This document shows, one piece after another, positions 17,771 to 26,918 of a DNA stretch of 64,000 nucleotides. The translations under genes were made by a program, and so were the position numbers. The notes under the pieces are model-generated. The model worked only from the letters and a program-made list of their open reading frames with translations. It ran no database searches and was not told the origin of the DNA. Source of the stretch: an uncultured Pelagibacteraceae bacterium (GTDB taxonomy: Bacteria; Pseudomonadota; Alphaproteobacteria; Pelagibacterales; AG-422-B15); contig CACNSH010000001.1 in assembly GCA_902622985.1 (NCBI GenBank), positions 190,036 to 254,035 of the forward strand, written 5' to 3'. Position 1 is the first letter of the stretch, and the number at the start of each line of letters is the position of its first letter.

Positions 17771-19006
17771 ATGACCACTGAAGAAAAAGATATTTATGCA
17801 ATAGGTGAAATTCCACCTCTTGGTTTTGTCCCTAAGAAAATGCACGCATGGGTAATCAGAAGAGATCGTCATGGAAACCCAATGCAATCATTTAAAGAAG
17901 AAGAATTTGATGTTCCTGAAGTTGGATCCAATGACGTTTTGATATTCGTAATGGCCGCAGGCGTAAACTACAACGGTGTTTGGGCTGGTCTAGGAAAACC
18001 TGTTTCTACGCTTGATATGACTAAAAAAGATTATCACATCGCCGGTTCTGATTGTTCTGGGATAGTTTGGAAAGTTGGTTCTGGTGTTAAAAAATGGAAA
18101 GTGGGCGACGAGGTAATCATTCATGGTATGCAGTGGGATCATGAGGATGCTGAGGTTAATGGTGGTGAACCAATGATATCAAAAACAAATAAGGTCTTTG
18201 GTTACGAAACAGCAGATGGAACCTTTGCTCAATTCACAGCTGTTCAAGCGCACCAAGTTTTACGTAAGCCACCAAATTTATCTTGGGAAGAAAGTGGCTG
18301 TTATATGTTAACTCTTGCAACTGCATATAGAATGCTATTTGGCCACGCTCCAAATGAATTAAAGCCAGGTGAGTTTGTTTTAATATGGGGCGCATCGGGT
18401 GGTCTTGGAAGCATGGCAGTACAACTTGCAAAAATTGTTGGTGCTAAACCAATTGGTATTGTTTCTGATAACTCTAAAATTGATTATGTAAAAGATCTTG
18501 GAGCTGTAGGTGTTCTAAACAGAAAAGATTTTGATTGTTGGGGTGAACATCCTGATATTGATGACGCTGAAACATATGCAAACTATATGAAAGAAGTTAG
18601 AAAATTTGGAAAGGCCCTATGGGAATTTACTGGTAAGGGTAATAATGTTGACATGGTATTTGAGCATCCGGGCGAAACTACCGTTCCTGTTTCATGTTTT
18701 GTAGTAAAACCAGGAGGAATGGTTGTTATTTGTGCTGGTACCACAGGATATAATCTCACATTAGATGCTAGATATCTATGGATGCAAAGTAAACGACTTC
18801 AGGGTTCACACTTTGGAAATTCAAAGCAAGCGAATGCAGCGAATGAACTTGTTATTGACGGTACATTAGATCCTTGTATGTCAGAGCTTTTTGCATGGAA
18901 CAATATTCCTGATGCTCATGAAAAGATGCTTAACAATGAACATAAAGGTGGAAATATGGCTGTCCTTGTTGGCGCTGCAAAAGAAGGACAAAAATCTTTA
19001 AACTAG
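17771..19006 (+). CDS. ccr: Crotonyl-CoA carboxylase/reductase
   Basis: 411 residues of the medium-chain reductase family. IGEIPPLGFVPKKMHAWVIR at the N terminus and MAAGVNYNGVWAGLGKP near 57-73 are highly typical of Ccr. The NADPH-binding loop WGASGGLGSMAVQLAK is near 200-215, and EHPGETTVPVS near 297-307 belongs to the Ccr active-site region. It reduces and carboxylates crotonyl-CoA to ethylmalonyl-CoA using NADPH and CO2, the key step of the ethylmalonyl-CoA pathway. mcd follows after ten bases. Confidence 0.96.
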   Translation: MTTEEKDIYAIGEIPPLGFVPKKMHAWVIRRDRHGNPMQSFKEEEFDVPEVGSNDVLIFVMAAGVNYNGVWAGLGKPVSTLDMTKKDYHIAGSDCSGIVWKVGSGVKKWKVGDEVIIHGMQWDHEDAEVNGGEPMISKTNKVFGYETADGTFAQFTAVQAHQVLRKPPNLSWEESGCYMLTLATAYRMLFGHAPNELKPGEFVLIWGASGGLGSMAVQLAKIVGAKPIGIVSDNSKIDYVKDLGAVGVLNRKDFDCWGEHPDIDDAETYANYMKEVRKFGKALWEFTGKGNNVDMVFEHPGETTVPVSCFVVKPGGMVVICAGTTGYNLTLDARYLWMQSKRLQGSHFGNSKQANAANELVIDGTLDPCMSELFAWNNIPDAHEKMLNNEHKGGNMAVLVGAAKEGQKSLN

Positions 19007-19016
19007 AAAGTTAAAC

Positions 19017-20672
19017 ATGCACGAACTAATTTCTAAATGTCAAAAATCCCTTATTACTGTCGATAAGTATTACGATGCTGCCCTGCAACATGTAAGAGGT
19101 GAGTTAATTGTTAATGGAAAATTATCTCGTGATAATCTAGATAGAGAACAACACGCTGCACATGGCTTATCTTGGGTTGCTGCATATAGAGCTACTTTGA
19201 AAGAAATGGTTAATTGGGCCTCAAACCTAGACTCGACCGGGACGTTTAATGAAACAGAGCAATTAATTTTGCAAATTACTTTTTCGGAATACTGTGTTCA
19301 AATTAAATCTGGGATACCAATGTCACAACTTGAGTATGTTCGTCCTCAAGATTTAGGATTAAAAAATGGTCTCTTTCAAGAAACAGGGACCGAAGAATTT
19401 AATGATCTGATTTTGAATGGCAATAGTACTGCAGATCGCATGAAACTTGCTCAATTATTAAAAGATGGATTTTCAAGTAAAAACTTTGGTAATAGCGGCC
19501 TAGATGAAACTACATCAATAATTCAAGAACAATTTAGAAAATTCGTTGAAGATGATGTGACGCCAAACGCTCATGAATGGCATCTTAAAGATAACCTTAT
19601 TCCGATGTCTGTAATTGAAAAAATGTCTGAACTTGGTGTATTTGGTCTGACGATACCTGAAGAATACGGTGGACTTGGAATGACAAGATTTGTTGACTGT
19701 GTGGTAACTGAGGAACTTGCAAGGGGTTATATTGGCATTGGCTCACTTGGTACACGCGGCGATATAGCTGCCGAATTATTGATTACAGGTGGCACCGAAG
19801 AACAGAAAAATAAATATTTACCGAAAATTGCATCTGGTGAAATGCTTCCATGTGCTGTTTTAACCGAACCTCATTCAGGATCTGATATGGGCTCATTCAA
19901 AACAAGGGCAGTTGCAAATGGAGAGCACTATACAATCACAGGAAACAAGACATGGGTTACACATGGAGCTCGAAGTGACGTGATGATGTTATTAGCACGC
20001 ACAAACCCTGATGAAAAAGGCTACAAAGGTTTATCAATGTTCCTTGCTGAAAAACAGAGGGGTGATGACGATAATATGTTCCCTGATGAGGGAATTAGTG
20101 GTGGCGAAATCGAGGTTTTAGGCTACAGAGGCATGAAAGAGTACGAAATGGCTTTTGACGGCTTTAAAGTTAAAAAAGAAAATTTACTTGGTGAAAAAGA
20201 AGGAAATGGCTTCAAACAAATGATGGAAACTTTTGAAGCAGCTCGTATACAAACTGCAGCTAGAGCACTGGGTGTAGCGCAATCAGCTTTTGAAACTGCA
20301 ATGCAATACGCAATAGATAGGCTAGATACAAATGGCGGTTCGCTGTATGACAAACCTAGAAATGCATCAAAAATTGTTTCTATGGCTACTGAGATTATGG
20401 CTGCAAGACAATTAACTTATTATGCTGCAAGAGAAAAAGATAAAGGACACAGATGTGATTTGGAAGCAGGAATGGCAAAAATGTTGGCTGCTAGAGTTGC
20501 TTGGGCATGCGCAGATAACGGAGTCCAAATTCATGGAGGTAATGGGTTTGCGCTTGAGTATCCAATAAGTAGAATTTTATGTGACTCCAGAATTTTAAAT
20601 ATATTTGAAGGAACTGCAGAGATACAGGCCGACATTGTAACACGTCGACTTGTTTCTACGAACCCTGCTTAA
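19017..20672 (+). CDS. mcd: (2S)-Methylsuccinyl-CoA dehydrogenase
   Basis: 551 residues, much longer than ordinary acyl-CoA dehydrogenases (about 380). An N-terminal domain of about 150 residues, as in known Mcd proteins, precedes the dehydrogenase fold. AVLTEPHSGSDMGSFKT, ITGNKTWVTHGARSD and the terminal LNIFEGTAEIQADIV (with the catalytic-region Glu) mark the FAD enzyme. It oxidises methylsuccinyl-CoA to mesaconyl-CoA. Position after ccr and upstream of etfBA supports the call and the electron acceptor. A generic acyl-CoA dehydrogenase is unlikely in this context. Confidence 0.93.
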   Translation: MHELISKCQKSLITVDKYYDAALQHVRGELIVNGKLSRDNLDREQHAAHGLSWVAAYRATLKEMVNWASNLDSTGTFNETEQLILQITFSEYCVQIKSGIPMSQLEYVRPQDLGLKNGLFQETGTEEFNDLILNGNSTADRMKLAQLLKDGFSSKNFGNSGLDETTSIIQEQFRKFVEDDVTPNAHEWHLKDNLIPMSVIEKMSELGVFGLTIPEEYGGLGMTRFVDCVVTEELARGYIGIGSLGTRGDIAAELLITGGTEEQKNKYLPKIASGEMLPCAVLTEPHSGSDMGSFKTRAVANGEHYTITGNKTWVTHGARSDVMMLLARTNPDEKGYKGLSMFLAEKQRGDDDNMFPDEGISGGEIEVLGYRGMKEYEMAFDGFKVKKENLLGEKEGNGFKQMMETFEAARIQTAARALGVAQSAFETAMQYAIDRLDTNGGSLYDKPRNASKIVSMATEIMAARQLTYYAAREKDKGHRCDLEAGMAKMLAARVAWACADNGVQIHGGNGFALEYPISRILCDSRILNIFEGTAEIQADIVTRRLVSTNPA

Positions 20673-20678
20673 TTTTAT

Positions 20679-20882
20679 ATGCCAGGTTTTTTATATTACT
20701 TATTAATTCCTATATCACTTCTTGCTGTTTTAGCGGTTTTAGGAACAGGTATTTACGCTATGTTTAAAGGTGGAGATTTTAATAAAAAGTACTCAAATAA
20801 ACTTATGAGACTTAGAATTACTCTGCAGTTTATTGCGATTGTAATAATTATGAGTGCTCTTTACTTTTCAACTAGTTCTTAA
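20679..20882 (+). CDS. HIG1-domain, twin-transmembrane small protein
   Basis: 67 residues with two hydrophobic helices (about 5-28 and 47-64) joined by a basic loop, KGGDFNKKYSNKLMRLRI, typical of HIG1/twin-TM proteins of alphaproteobacteria. HIG1 proteins associate with respiratory complexes in mitochondria; the bacterial role is not established. It lies six bases after mcd and touches the adenosyltransferase start (one-base overlap), an arrangement I regard as typical of alphaproteobacteria. Confidence 0.8.
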   Translation: MPGFLYYLLIPISLLAVLAVLGTGIYAMFKGGDFNKKYSNKLMRLRITLQFIAIVIIMSALYFSTSS

Positions 20883-21445
20883 TGGTAAAACTCAATAAAA
20901 TTTATACAAGGGCCGGTGATAAAGGCAAGACAGGGCTAGTATCTGGCAAACGTGTATTTAAGGATAATATAAGAATAAAAGCATACGGGACTGTCGATGA
21001 ACTGAATTCTATACTTGGAATTTTAAACACGAGTGCCAAATCATCTCTGAAAAAAATAATTTCAGAAATACAAAATGACTTATTTGATTTAGGTGCTGAT
21101 CTCGCAACTCCAGTTGAAAAAAAACCAAAATATAAACCGCTACGCGTTACAAGCAAGCAGGTTACAAGAATTGAAAAAACAATTGACAAATATAACGCAA
21201 AGTTAGCACCCCTTAATTCTTTTGTGCTACCGGGAGGGTCTCAGTCTGCGGCATTTTTACACAACGCAAGAACTGTAACGCGCCGAGCTGAAACTCAGAT
21301 TGTCGCACTTGCAAAAAAAGAAGAGGTCAACGAAGAAGCAATTAAATATATCAATCGGTTATCTGATTTATTTTTTGTTTTATCGAGAGTTGAAAACAAC
21401 AATGGCAAAAAAGATATTTTGTGGAAACCTGGTAAGAATGTATAA
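20882..21445 (+). CDS. Cob(I)alamin adenosyltransferase, PduO type
   Basis: 187 residues of the trimeric PduO/MMAB family. The ATP-binding N terminus YTRAGDKGKTGLVSG is at about 7-21, AYGTVDELNSILG near 35-47, and the signature RAETQIVAL and SDLFFVLSRVENN segments near 135-170. It makes adenosylcobalamin from cob(I)alamin and ATP. In this window its client is clearly Ecm. Cotranscription with mcd and the HIG1 gene is likely from the one-base overlap. Confidence 0.93.
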   Translation: MVKLNKIYTRAGDKGKTGLVSGKRVFKDNIRIKAYGTVDELNSILGILNTSAKSSLKKIISEIQNDLFDLGADLATPVEKKPKYKPLRVTSKQVTRIEKTIDKYNAKLAPLNSFVLPGGSQSAAFLHNARTVTRRAETQIVALAKKEEVNEEAIKYINRLSDLFFVLSRVENNNGKKDILWKPGKNV

Positions 21446-21451
21446 TTTATG

Positions 21452-21479
21452 TTTACTCAACTAAAAAAGATATTATAAC
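21452..21479 (+). promoter_or_regulatory. Possible sigma-70 promoter before etfB
   Basis: TTTACT at 21452-21457 and TATAAC at 21474-21479 are 16 bases apart. The predicted start would fall near 21486, only a few bases before the etfB ATG at 21489, so the transcript could be nearly leaderless. No Shine-Dalgarno is visible. The evidence is base matches only. Confidence 0.4.
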
Positions 21480-21488
21480 ACATAAATC

Positions 21489-22238
21489 ATGAAAATTTTA
21501 GTCCCTGTCAAAAGAGTTATTGATCCGTACGTTAACATCAGAGTTAAATCTGATCAAACTGGTGTTGAAACTGAGAATGTAAAAATGTCTATGAACCCCT
21601 TTTGTGAAATTGCAGTTGAAGAGGCAATTAGATTAAAAGAAGCTGGTAAAGCTGAAGAGATCATCGCTGTTTCAATCGGCAATCAATCTTGTCAAGAAAC
21701 TATTCGAACTGCTCTTGCAATGGGAGCTGACCGAGGAATACATGTGCTCACAGAAGAAAAAGTTGAGCCTATTTCAATTGCAAAAATTCTAGCAAAAATT
21801 TGTGAAAGCGAGTCACCTGGACTAGTGATATCTGGAAAGCAAGCGATTGATGGAGATAACAATCAAACTGGTCAAATGCTTGCTGCACTAACAGATATGC
21901 CTCAAGGAACTTTTGCTTCAAAAGTTGAAATCGACGGCGACAAGGTTAAAGTCACCAGAGAAATAGATGGAGGTTTACAAACTGTAAATCTGAATATGCC
22001 CGCTATTATTACCACCGATTTAAGATTGAATGAACCTAGGTATGCTTCTCTGCCCAATATAATGAAAGCAAAAAAGAAGCCAATTGATCAAAAATCTCCT
22101 GAAGACTATGGAGTTGATGTTACACCTAGAGTAAGTATTTTAAAAGTTATTGAACCTCCAAAGCGTCAGGCTGGAATCAAAGTCGAGAATGTTGGAGATC
22201 TTGTAGAAAAATTAAAAAATGAGGCAGGAGTTATATGA
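21489..22238 (+). CDS. etfB: Electron transfer flavoprotein beta subunit
   Basis: 249 residues, the normal length. [19 protein letters not shown] starts the protein, followed by [14 protein letters not shown], the AMP-binding [12 protein letters not shown] region, [17 protein letters not shown] near 118-134, and a C-terminal recognition-loop region. With EtfA it carries electrons from acyl-CoA dehydrogenases to ETF-ubiquinone oxidoreductase. Its stop overlaps etfA by four bases. Mcd, encoded just upstream, is the obvious local donor. Confidence 0.96.
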   Translation: MKILVPVKRVIDPYVNIRVKSDQTGVETENVKMSMNPFCEIAVEEAIRLKEAGKAEEIIAVSIGNQSCQETIRTALAMGADRGIHVLTEEKVEPISIAKILAKICESESPGLVISGKQAIDGDNNQTGQMLAALTDMPQGTFASKVEIDGDKVKVTREIDGGLQTVNLNMPAIITTDLRLNEPRYASLPNIMKAKKKPIDQKSPEDYGVDVTPRVSILKVIEPPKRQAGIKVENVGDLVEKLKNEAGVI

Positions 22239-23164
22239 CATCACTTTTTTATATCGAGCATGCAAACGGAAAGGTCAGCGATCAAAGTTTAAAAGCTATA
22301 ACAGCAGCGTCTCAAATTGAAGGCGATGTTCACGGACTTATTGTGGGCTCAAATATTGATGAAGCTGTTGCGGAGGCTTCAAAAATTAATGGATTGAGTA
22401 AATTACTCCACTTGGATGATGCAGCATTTGATAATGTTTTGGCTGAAAAACTTACTCAAGTTATTTTTAATATTGCCGGCGATTATGACTACTTTTTGGC
22501 TGCAGCAACAACAACTGGTAAAAATGTGATGCCTAGACTTGCTGCAAAACTTGATGTCTCTCAAATATCGGAGATCGTTGCTGTTGAAAGTGCAGATACA
22601 TTTATTAGAACAATTTATGCTGGTAACGCTATTGCAACTGTACAAACATCTGACGCAAAGAAAGTTCTCACGGTTAGACCAACTGCTTTCAAAGCTGCAA
22701 CAACTGACTCTGCTGAATGCGAGGTTGCAAAGATAAATGCTGAGAATATTCCATCAATTTCAGAATTTGTGGGCGAAGAGCTAACAAAATCTGATAGGCC
22801 AGAACTTACTTCTGCAAAGACAATTATTTCAGGTGGACGTGGAATGCAAAATGGAGAAAACTTTGAACTCTTGGATAAAGTAGCTGAAAAACTTGGAGCT
22901 GCTGTTGGAGCATCTCGAGCTGCCGTTGATGCAGGCTTTGTTCCAAATGATTATCAAGTCGGACAAACTGGTAAAGTTGTAGCACCCGAACTGTACATAG
23001 CGGTCGGAATATCTGGAGCGATCCAGCACTTGGCTGGCATGAAAGACTCAAAAATTATAGTTGCCATAAATAAAGATGAAGAAGCACCTATATTTGATGT
23101 GGCAGACTATGGTTTGGTAGCAGACTTGTTTCAAGTTCTTCCCGAATTAGAACAAGCCTTATAA
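22235..23164 (+). CDS. etfA: Electron transfer flavoprotein alpha subunit
   Basis: 309 residues. The C-terminal FAD domain is clear: [12 protein letters not shown] near 195-206, [13 protein letters not shown] near 225-238, [19 protein letters not shown] near 245-263, [16 protein letters not shown] near 280-295. It overlaps etfB by four bases in the ATGA manner. The stop lies four bases from that of the convergent thioredoxin gene, leaving no room for a hairpin terminator between them. Confidence 0.96.
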   Translation: MTSLFYIEHANGKVSDQSLKAITAASQIEGDVHGLIVGSNIDEAVAEASKINGLSKLLHLDDAAFDNVLAEKLTQVIFNIAGDYDYFLAAATTTGKNVMPRLAAKLDVSQISEIVAVESADTFIRTIYAGNAIATVQTSDAKKVLTVRPTAFKAATTDSAECEVAKINAENIPSISEFVGEELTKSDRPELTSAKTIISGGRGMQNGENFELLDKVAEKLGAAVGASRAAVDAGFVPNDYQVGQTGKVVAPELYIAVGISGAIQHLAGMKDSKIIVAINKDEEAPIFDVADYGLVADLFQVLPELEQAL

Positions 23165-23168
23165 TTAT

Positions 23169-23702
23169 TTATAAATTACTATCAATATAATCTTGAAAGT
23201 AGTTACTGTCCCATTCAGTTGGACCAATAAACTTTGCTATTTGATTTCCCCCTTGATCAATAAAAAATGAAAATGGCAGTCCTGCTGCTCTTACTTCTCG
23301 TGGTATATTATTTTTATCGTCAAAGAATAAATCTATATTTTGGATTTCGTATTCATTAAAAAAATTTACTGACTTTTTCTTCGGCCCACGATCAACGCTT
23401 ATTGCAAGTATCTGAAAATCTTGTTTATCATATTTTTGTTGCAATCTATCGAGTGATGGCATTTCTTCTTTGCAAGGTTCACACCATGTTGCCCAGAGAT
23501 TAATTAAAAGCAACTTGCCATTAAAATCATTTAAAGTGACATCATTGCTATTGATATCTTCGAATTTACTCAAAAAACCTTGTTTTTTTTCTATTATCAA
23601 CTCATTCGCGTGTGAATTTGAAGTATATAAACTGTTGCAAAAGATAAGGATTGTGGCATATACCATCAAAATTATAAATCTACTGCATAAAGAAATCATC
23701 AT
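23169..23702 (-). CDS. TlpA/ResA-type periplasmic thioredoxin-like protein
   Basis: About 177 residues from ATG 23702. A hydrophobic N-terminal segment (to about residue 25) followed by SNSHANE looks like a signal peptide or anchor. The thioredoxin fold carries WATWCEPCKEEMPSL with the redox pair C-E-P-C. It reduces periplasmic disulfides, as in cytochrome c maturation. Upstream in-frame starts would run the gene over the argH start at 23731, so I use 23702 (23699 is equal). It is divergent from argH by about 28 bases, an arrangement I regard as common in alphaproteobacteria. Confidence 0.85.
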   Translation of the reverse strand: MMISLCSRFIILMVYATILIFCNSLYTSNSHANELIIEKKQGFLSKFEDINSNDVTLNDFNGKLLLINLWATWCEPCKEEMPSLDRLQQKYDKQDFQILAISVDRGPKKKSVNFFNEYEIQNIDLFFDDKNNIPREVRAAGLPFSFFIDQGGNQIAKFIGPTEWDSNYFQDYIDSNL

Positions 23703-23730
23703 TATTTGAGAAATAAATAGTTTTAGTAAA

Positions 23731-25128
23731 ATGTCCATTAAAAAAAATAAGTTAAGAGATAGATTTAATAAAAAATCGAGTGAGTCTTTTATAAATATTA
23801 ATTCGTCTTTGGAAAATGACAAATTTTTATTTGAAGAGGATATTGAAGCATCGATTGCACACGCTACAATGCTCTCGTCTCAAAAAATAATTTCTAATAA
23901 AGACTCAAAAAAAATTATTTCCGGATTAAAAAAAATTAGGACTGAAATTAAAAATAATAAATTTATATTTGATGATAATCTTGAAGATATCCACATGAAT
24001 ATTGAAAGTAGACTAGAAGAGCTTATTGGTGATGCCGCTGAAAGGTTACATACTGGTAGATCTAGAAATGATCAAGTTGTAACAGATTTAAAATTGTGGA
24101 TGAAAAAAGATAATATACTGATTTCAAAAAAATTAAAAAAACTAAAATCTGCGTTACTACAGGTTGCAAGTAAAAATATTTTGATTACGTTTCCAGGCCT
24201 TACTCACCTGCAAACTGCGCAGCCAATATCAGTTGGACATTTTTTTATGGCGTACTTTGAAATGTTTAATAGGGATACAAGTCGATTCAGCGACTCTTTT
24301 AGAAGAATGAACGAAAATCCGCTTGGTGCAGGAGCCCTAGCGGGAACTAATTTTTCAATTAATAGAAACAAAACAACAAAAATGCTTGACTTTAAAAAAC
24401 CTACAAAAAATTCATTGGATACAGTTTCTGATCGAGATTTTGTAGTAGATTTTTTATCTAGTTCATCCTTAATGGCTGTTCACTTATCAAGGTTAGCCGA
24501 GGAAATTACTCTTTATAATTCTGATTTAGTGGGTTTCTTTAAAATCGGAGACCAATTAATGTCGAGTTCTTCAATTATGCCTCAGAAAAAAAATCCTGAT
24601 GGCGCTGAATTAATTAGAGCAAAATCTTCGACAATTTCAGGAAATCTATCATCTATGCTTAACTTGCTTAAATCTCTTCCACTAACTTACAGCAAAGACC
24701 TTCAGGAAGATAAGGCGCTTGTAACCTCAACAAGTAAAAACATTCATCTTTGTCTCGATTGTATGATCGAAATAATCTCTACAATTAAAATTGAAAAATC
24801 AAACATCGAGAAAAAGCTTAAATCTTCTTTTGCCAATGCAACTGATTTAGCAGATTGGCTAGTTATAAATCTTGGTTATTCTTTTAGAAGTGCGCACAAT
24901 TTAACCGCTAAAATTGTCAACTTTGCAGAAAAAAAGAAAATAAGTTTAAATAAGATATCGATGAAGGATTATAAAAAATTTGATAAAAATATAGACAAAT
25001 CTGTGTATGGATTTTTAGATTTGAAAAATAGTATTAACAATAAAAAAAGCTATGGCGGAACAGCAATATCTGAGATAAGAAAAATGATTAGTCAAGCTAG
25101 GAAAGAATTAAGTAATGAAAAATATTAG
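23731..25128 (+). CDS. argH: Argininosuccinate lyase
   Basis: 465 residues, the usual length. LHTGRSRNDQVVTDLKLW near 107-124, GLTHLQTAQPISVGH near 155-169, and the fumarase-superfamily signature SSSIMPQKKNPDGAEL near 279-294 are intact. It splits argininosuccinate to arginine and fumarate. The sequence is unusually Lys- and Asn-rich, matching local AT content. The stop overlaps the small lipoprotein gene start. Confidence 0.97.
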   Translation: MSIKKNKLRDRFNKKSSESFININSSLENDKFLFEEDIEASIAHATMLSSQKIISNKDSKKIISGLKKIRTEIKNNKFIFDDNLEDIHMNIESRLEELIGDAAERLHTGRSRNDQVVTDLKLWMKKDNILISKKLKKLKSALLQVASKNILITFPGLTHLQTAQPISVGHFFMAYFEMFNRDTSRFSDSFRRMNENPLGAGALAGTNFSINRNKTTKMLDFKKPTKNSLDTVSDRDFVVDFLSSSSLMAVHLSRLAEEITLYNSDLVGFFKIGDQLMSSSSIMPQKKNPDGAELIRAKSSTISGNLSSMLNLLKSLPLTYSKDLQEDKALVTSTSKNIHLCLDCMIEIISTIKIEKSNIEKKLKSSFANATDLADWLVINLGYSFRSAHNLTAKIVNFAEKKKISLNKISMKDYKKFDKNIDKSVYGFLDLKNSINNKKSYGGTAISEIRKMISQARKELSNEKY

Positions 25129-25237
25129 TATTTTGATTATTTTCTTATGTATTCTTGGTTGTGGGAAAAAAGGCTCTCTTGAATTTCCCCCAACAGAATC
25201 AAAAAGCAATTATAAAATAGAGATCTATAAGGCTTAA
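25115..25237 (+). CDS. lptM: Small lipoprotein, LptM (YifL)-like
   Basis: A 40-residue gene short enough to be missed by length cut-offs. It begins with ATG inside the last codons of argH (14-base overlap, different frame) and ends two bases before lysA. The signal peptide MKNISILIIFLCILGC ends in the lipobox L-G-C with lipidated Cys16, and G-K-K-G-S-L-E-F-P-P follows, close to the GxKGPLxxP core of the LptM/YifL family. LptM helps LptD maturation at the outer membrane in E. coli. An argH-lipoprotein-lysA order is, to my knowledge, common in proteobacteria and supports the call. Confidence 0.8.
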   Translation: MKNISILIIFLCILGCGKKGSLEFPPTESKSNYKIEIYKA

Positions 25238-25239
25238 AA

Positions 25240-26472
25240 ATGTCCTTTCTAAAATATGAAAATGATATCCTTAAATTTGAGGATATCTCAATAAGAGAAA
25301 TTGCTGAAGGTAGAGCTACACCATTCTACTGTTATAGCAAACAAACTCTCACAAATAATTTAAGAGAGTTTTCAGATTCACTTACCTCACTTGATGCAAC
25401 GGTGTGTTTTTCTCTCAAATCAAATTCAAATCTAACAATACTAAAAACTCTAACCGAACTCGAAGCGGGAGGAGATGTTGTTTCTGAGTGGGAAATGAGA
25501 AAAGCATTACAAGCAGGGATGAAACCAAATAAAATAGTTTTTTCAGGCATTGGCAAAACTGCTAGCGATATTCAATTTGCGATCAGTAATAATTGTTTAC
25601 AAATCAATGCAGAATCACTCGATGAACTTGATCATATAAATCGAATAGCTTCTGTGTCGGGAAAAATTCAGAAAGTAGGAATTAGGATTAATCCAGATAT
25701 ACAATCAGAAACGCACAAAAAAATTAGCACAGGCAGTCTCGAGGATAAATTTGGAATCAGTATAGAACAAACTTACGAAATTTTTCAGAATCGACAAAAT
25801 TATCCAAATTTAGAGATTTCATCTATAGCTTTTCATATAGGTAGCAATATTAAAGACCTAACACCATTTCAAAGAACATTTGAAATTATTGGTGAATTAG
25901 TTGCTAAAATAAATAGTGAAACAAAAAAAATAAATACCGTTGATGTTGGTGGGGGAATTAGTCCTGAAAAAAGAAATTTTACTTTTGAAGACTATAAAAA
26001 CTTAATCGTAAAATATTTTGATTCAGAAAATCTTAAATTTATCTTTGAACCAGGTAGGCTTATAGCTGCAAATGCAGGAATATTAGTATCAAAAGTACTT
26101 TATACAAAGAATATAACTGGAAAAAAATTTGTCATTATCGACGCAGGTATGAACGATATGATGAGGCCTGCATTATACGATGCTCATCACGAAATAATGC
26201 CAGATGTCAGGACAAGTGAATATGATGAAATAAATACAGATATAGTTGGTCCAATATGTGAGAGTTCTGACGTATTTCTTAATATTCAAAAATTTAATAA
26301 AGTAAAGAGTGGTCAATACGTCATATTAAAAGATGTTGGGGCATATGGTTCAACGATGAGTTCAAACTATAATGCTCGACCACTTATTGAAGAGCTCATG
26401 GTAGATGGATCTCAAATAAGAATAATTAGAAAAACTCAGTCATACGAAGACTTTATTAAAAATGAAATTTAA
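25240..26472 (+). CDS. lysA: Diaminopimelate decarboxylase
   Basis: 410 residues. The PLP lysine lies in CFSLKSNSN near residue 60; GGGISPEKR near 238-246 binds phosphate; EPGRLIAANAG near 275-285, CESSDVF near 337-343 and DVGAYGSTMSSNYNARP near 366-382 are conserved. It makes lysine from meso-diaminopimelate. It is two bases downstream of the small lipoprotein gene and its stop overlaps the convergent zinc-ribbon gene by four bases. Confidence 0.97.
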   Translation: MSFLKYENDILKFEDISIREIAEGRATPFYCYSKQTLTNNLREFSDSLTSLDATVCFSLKSNSNLTILKTLTELEAGGDVVSEWEMRKALQAGMKPNKIVFSGIGKTASDIQFAISNNCLQINAESLDELDHINRIASVSGKIQKVGIRINPDIQSETHKKISTGSLEDKFGISIEQTYEIFQNRQNYPNLEISSIAFHIGSNIKDLTPFQRTFEIIGELVAKINSETKKINTVDVGGGISPEKRNFTFEDYKNLIVKYFDSENLKFIFEPGRLIAANAGILVSKVLYTKNITGKKFVIIDAGMNDMMRPALYDAHHEIMPDVRTSEYDEINTDIVGPICESSDVFLNIQKFNKVKSGQYVILKDVGAYGSTMSSNYNARPLIEELMVDGSQIRIIRKTQSYEDFIKNEI

Positions 26473-26858
26473 TAAGAAAAGAAGCTTCTTATTTGTTCTA
26501 ATATATAATCAATATAACTGTTAATTGACCTGCTCAATTCAAATGCATTTACACTAGAGTTTTGTATAACCGCATCGATTGATATGAAAATTACTGGGGT
26601 CAATAAAAGTAGAAATGGGAGTGGAATACTTGTTTTGTTTTTTTCATAAACAACTGGTAAATTCTGATCCTTTGAATGATCCCGTTCTGCGTAAGTATTA
26701 ATAATTTCCTCTATTTGTAACTTTTTATCATTTTCATAATTCTTATTTTCATGAAACCAAGAATGGTTACATCTTGTACATTTAACCTGTCTGCCAAAGC
26801 CAATATCCTCTATATTTACTAGATACTTTGCCGAACATGATGGACAGGATATTATCAT
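26469..26858 (-). CDS. MJ0042-type zinc-ribbon membrane protein
   Basis: 129 residues. The first 40 hold a zinc ribbon C-P-S-C ... C-T-R-C-N-H-S-W, the MJ0042 pattern (residues 5-35). A linker of about 50 residues leads to one transmembrane helix near 82-102 (PFLLLLTPVIFISI). Such ribbon-plus-helix proteins are common in alphaproteobacteria, often near cell-division or lysA genes, but have no settled function. It is alone on its strand here, divergent from the DUF218 gene. Confidence 0.75.
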   Translation of the reverse strand: MIISCPSCSAKYLVNIEDIGFGRQVKCTRCNHSWFHENKNYENDKKLQIEEIINTYAERDHSKDQNLPVVYEKNKTSIPLPFLLLLTPVIFISIDAVIQNSSVNAFELSRSINSYIDYILEQIRSFFSY

Positions 26859-26918
26859 AGTCTTACTTAATTTTATTAATTGTAATTATTAGCAGTAAAA
26901 TAGTGTAACTTATTTAAA

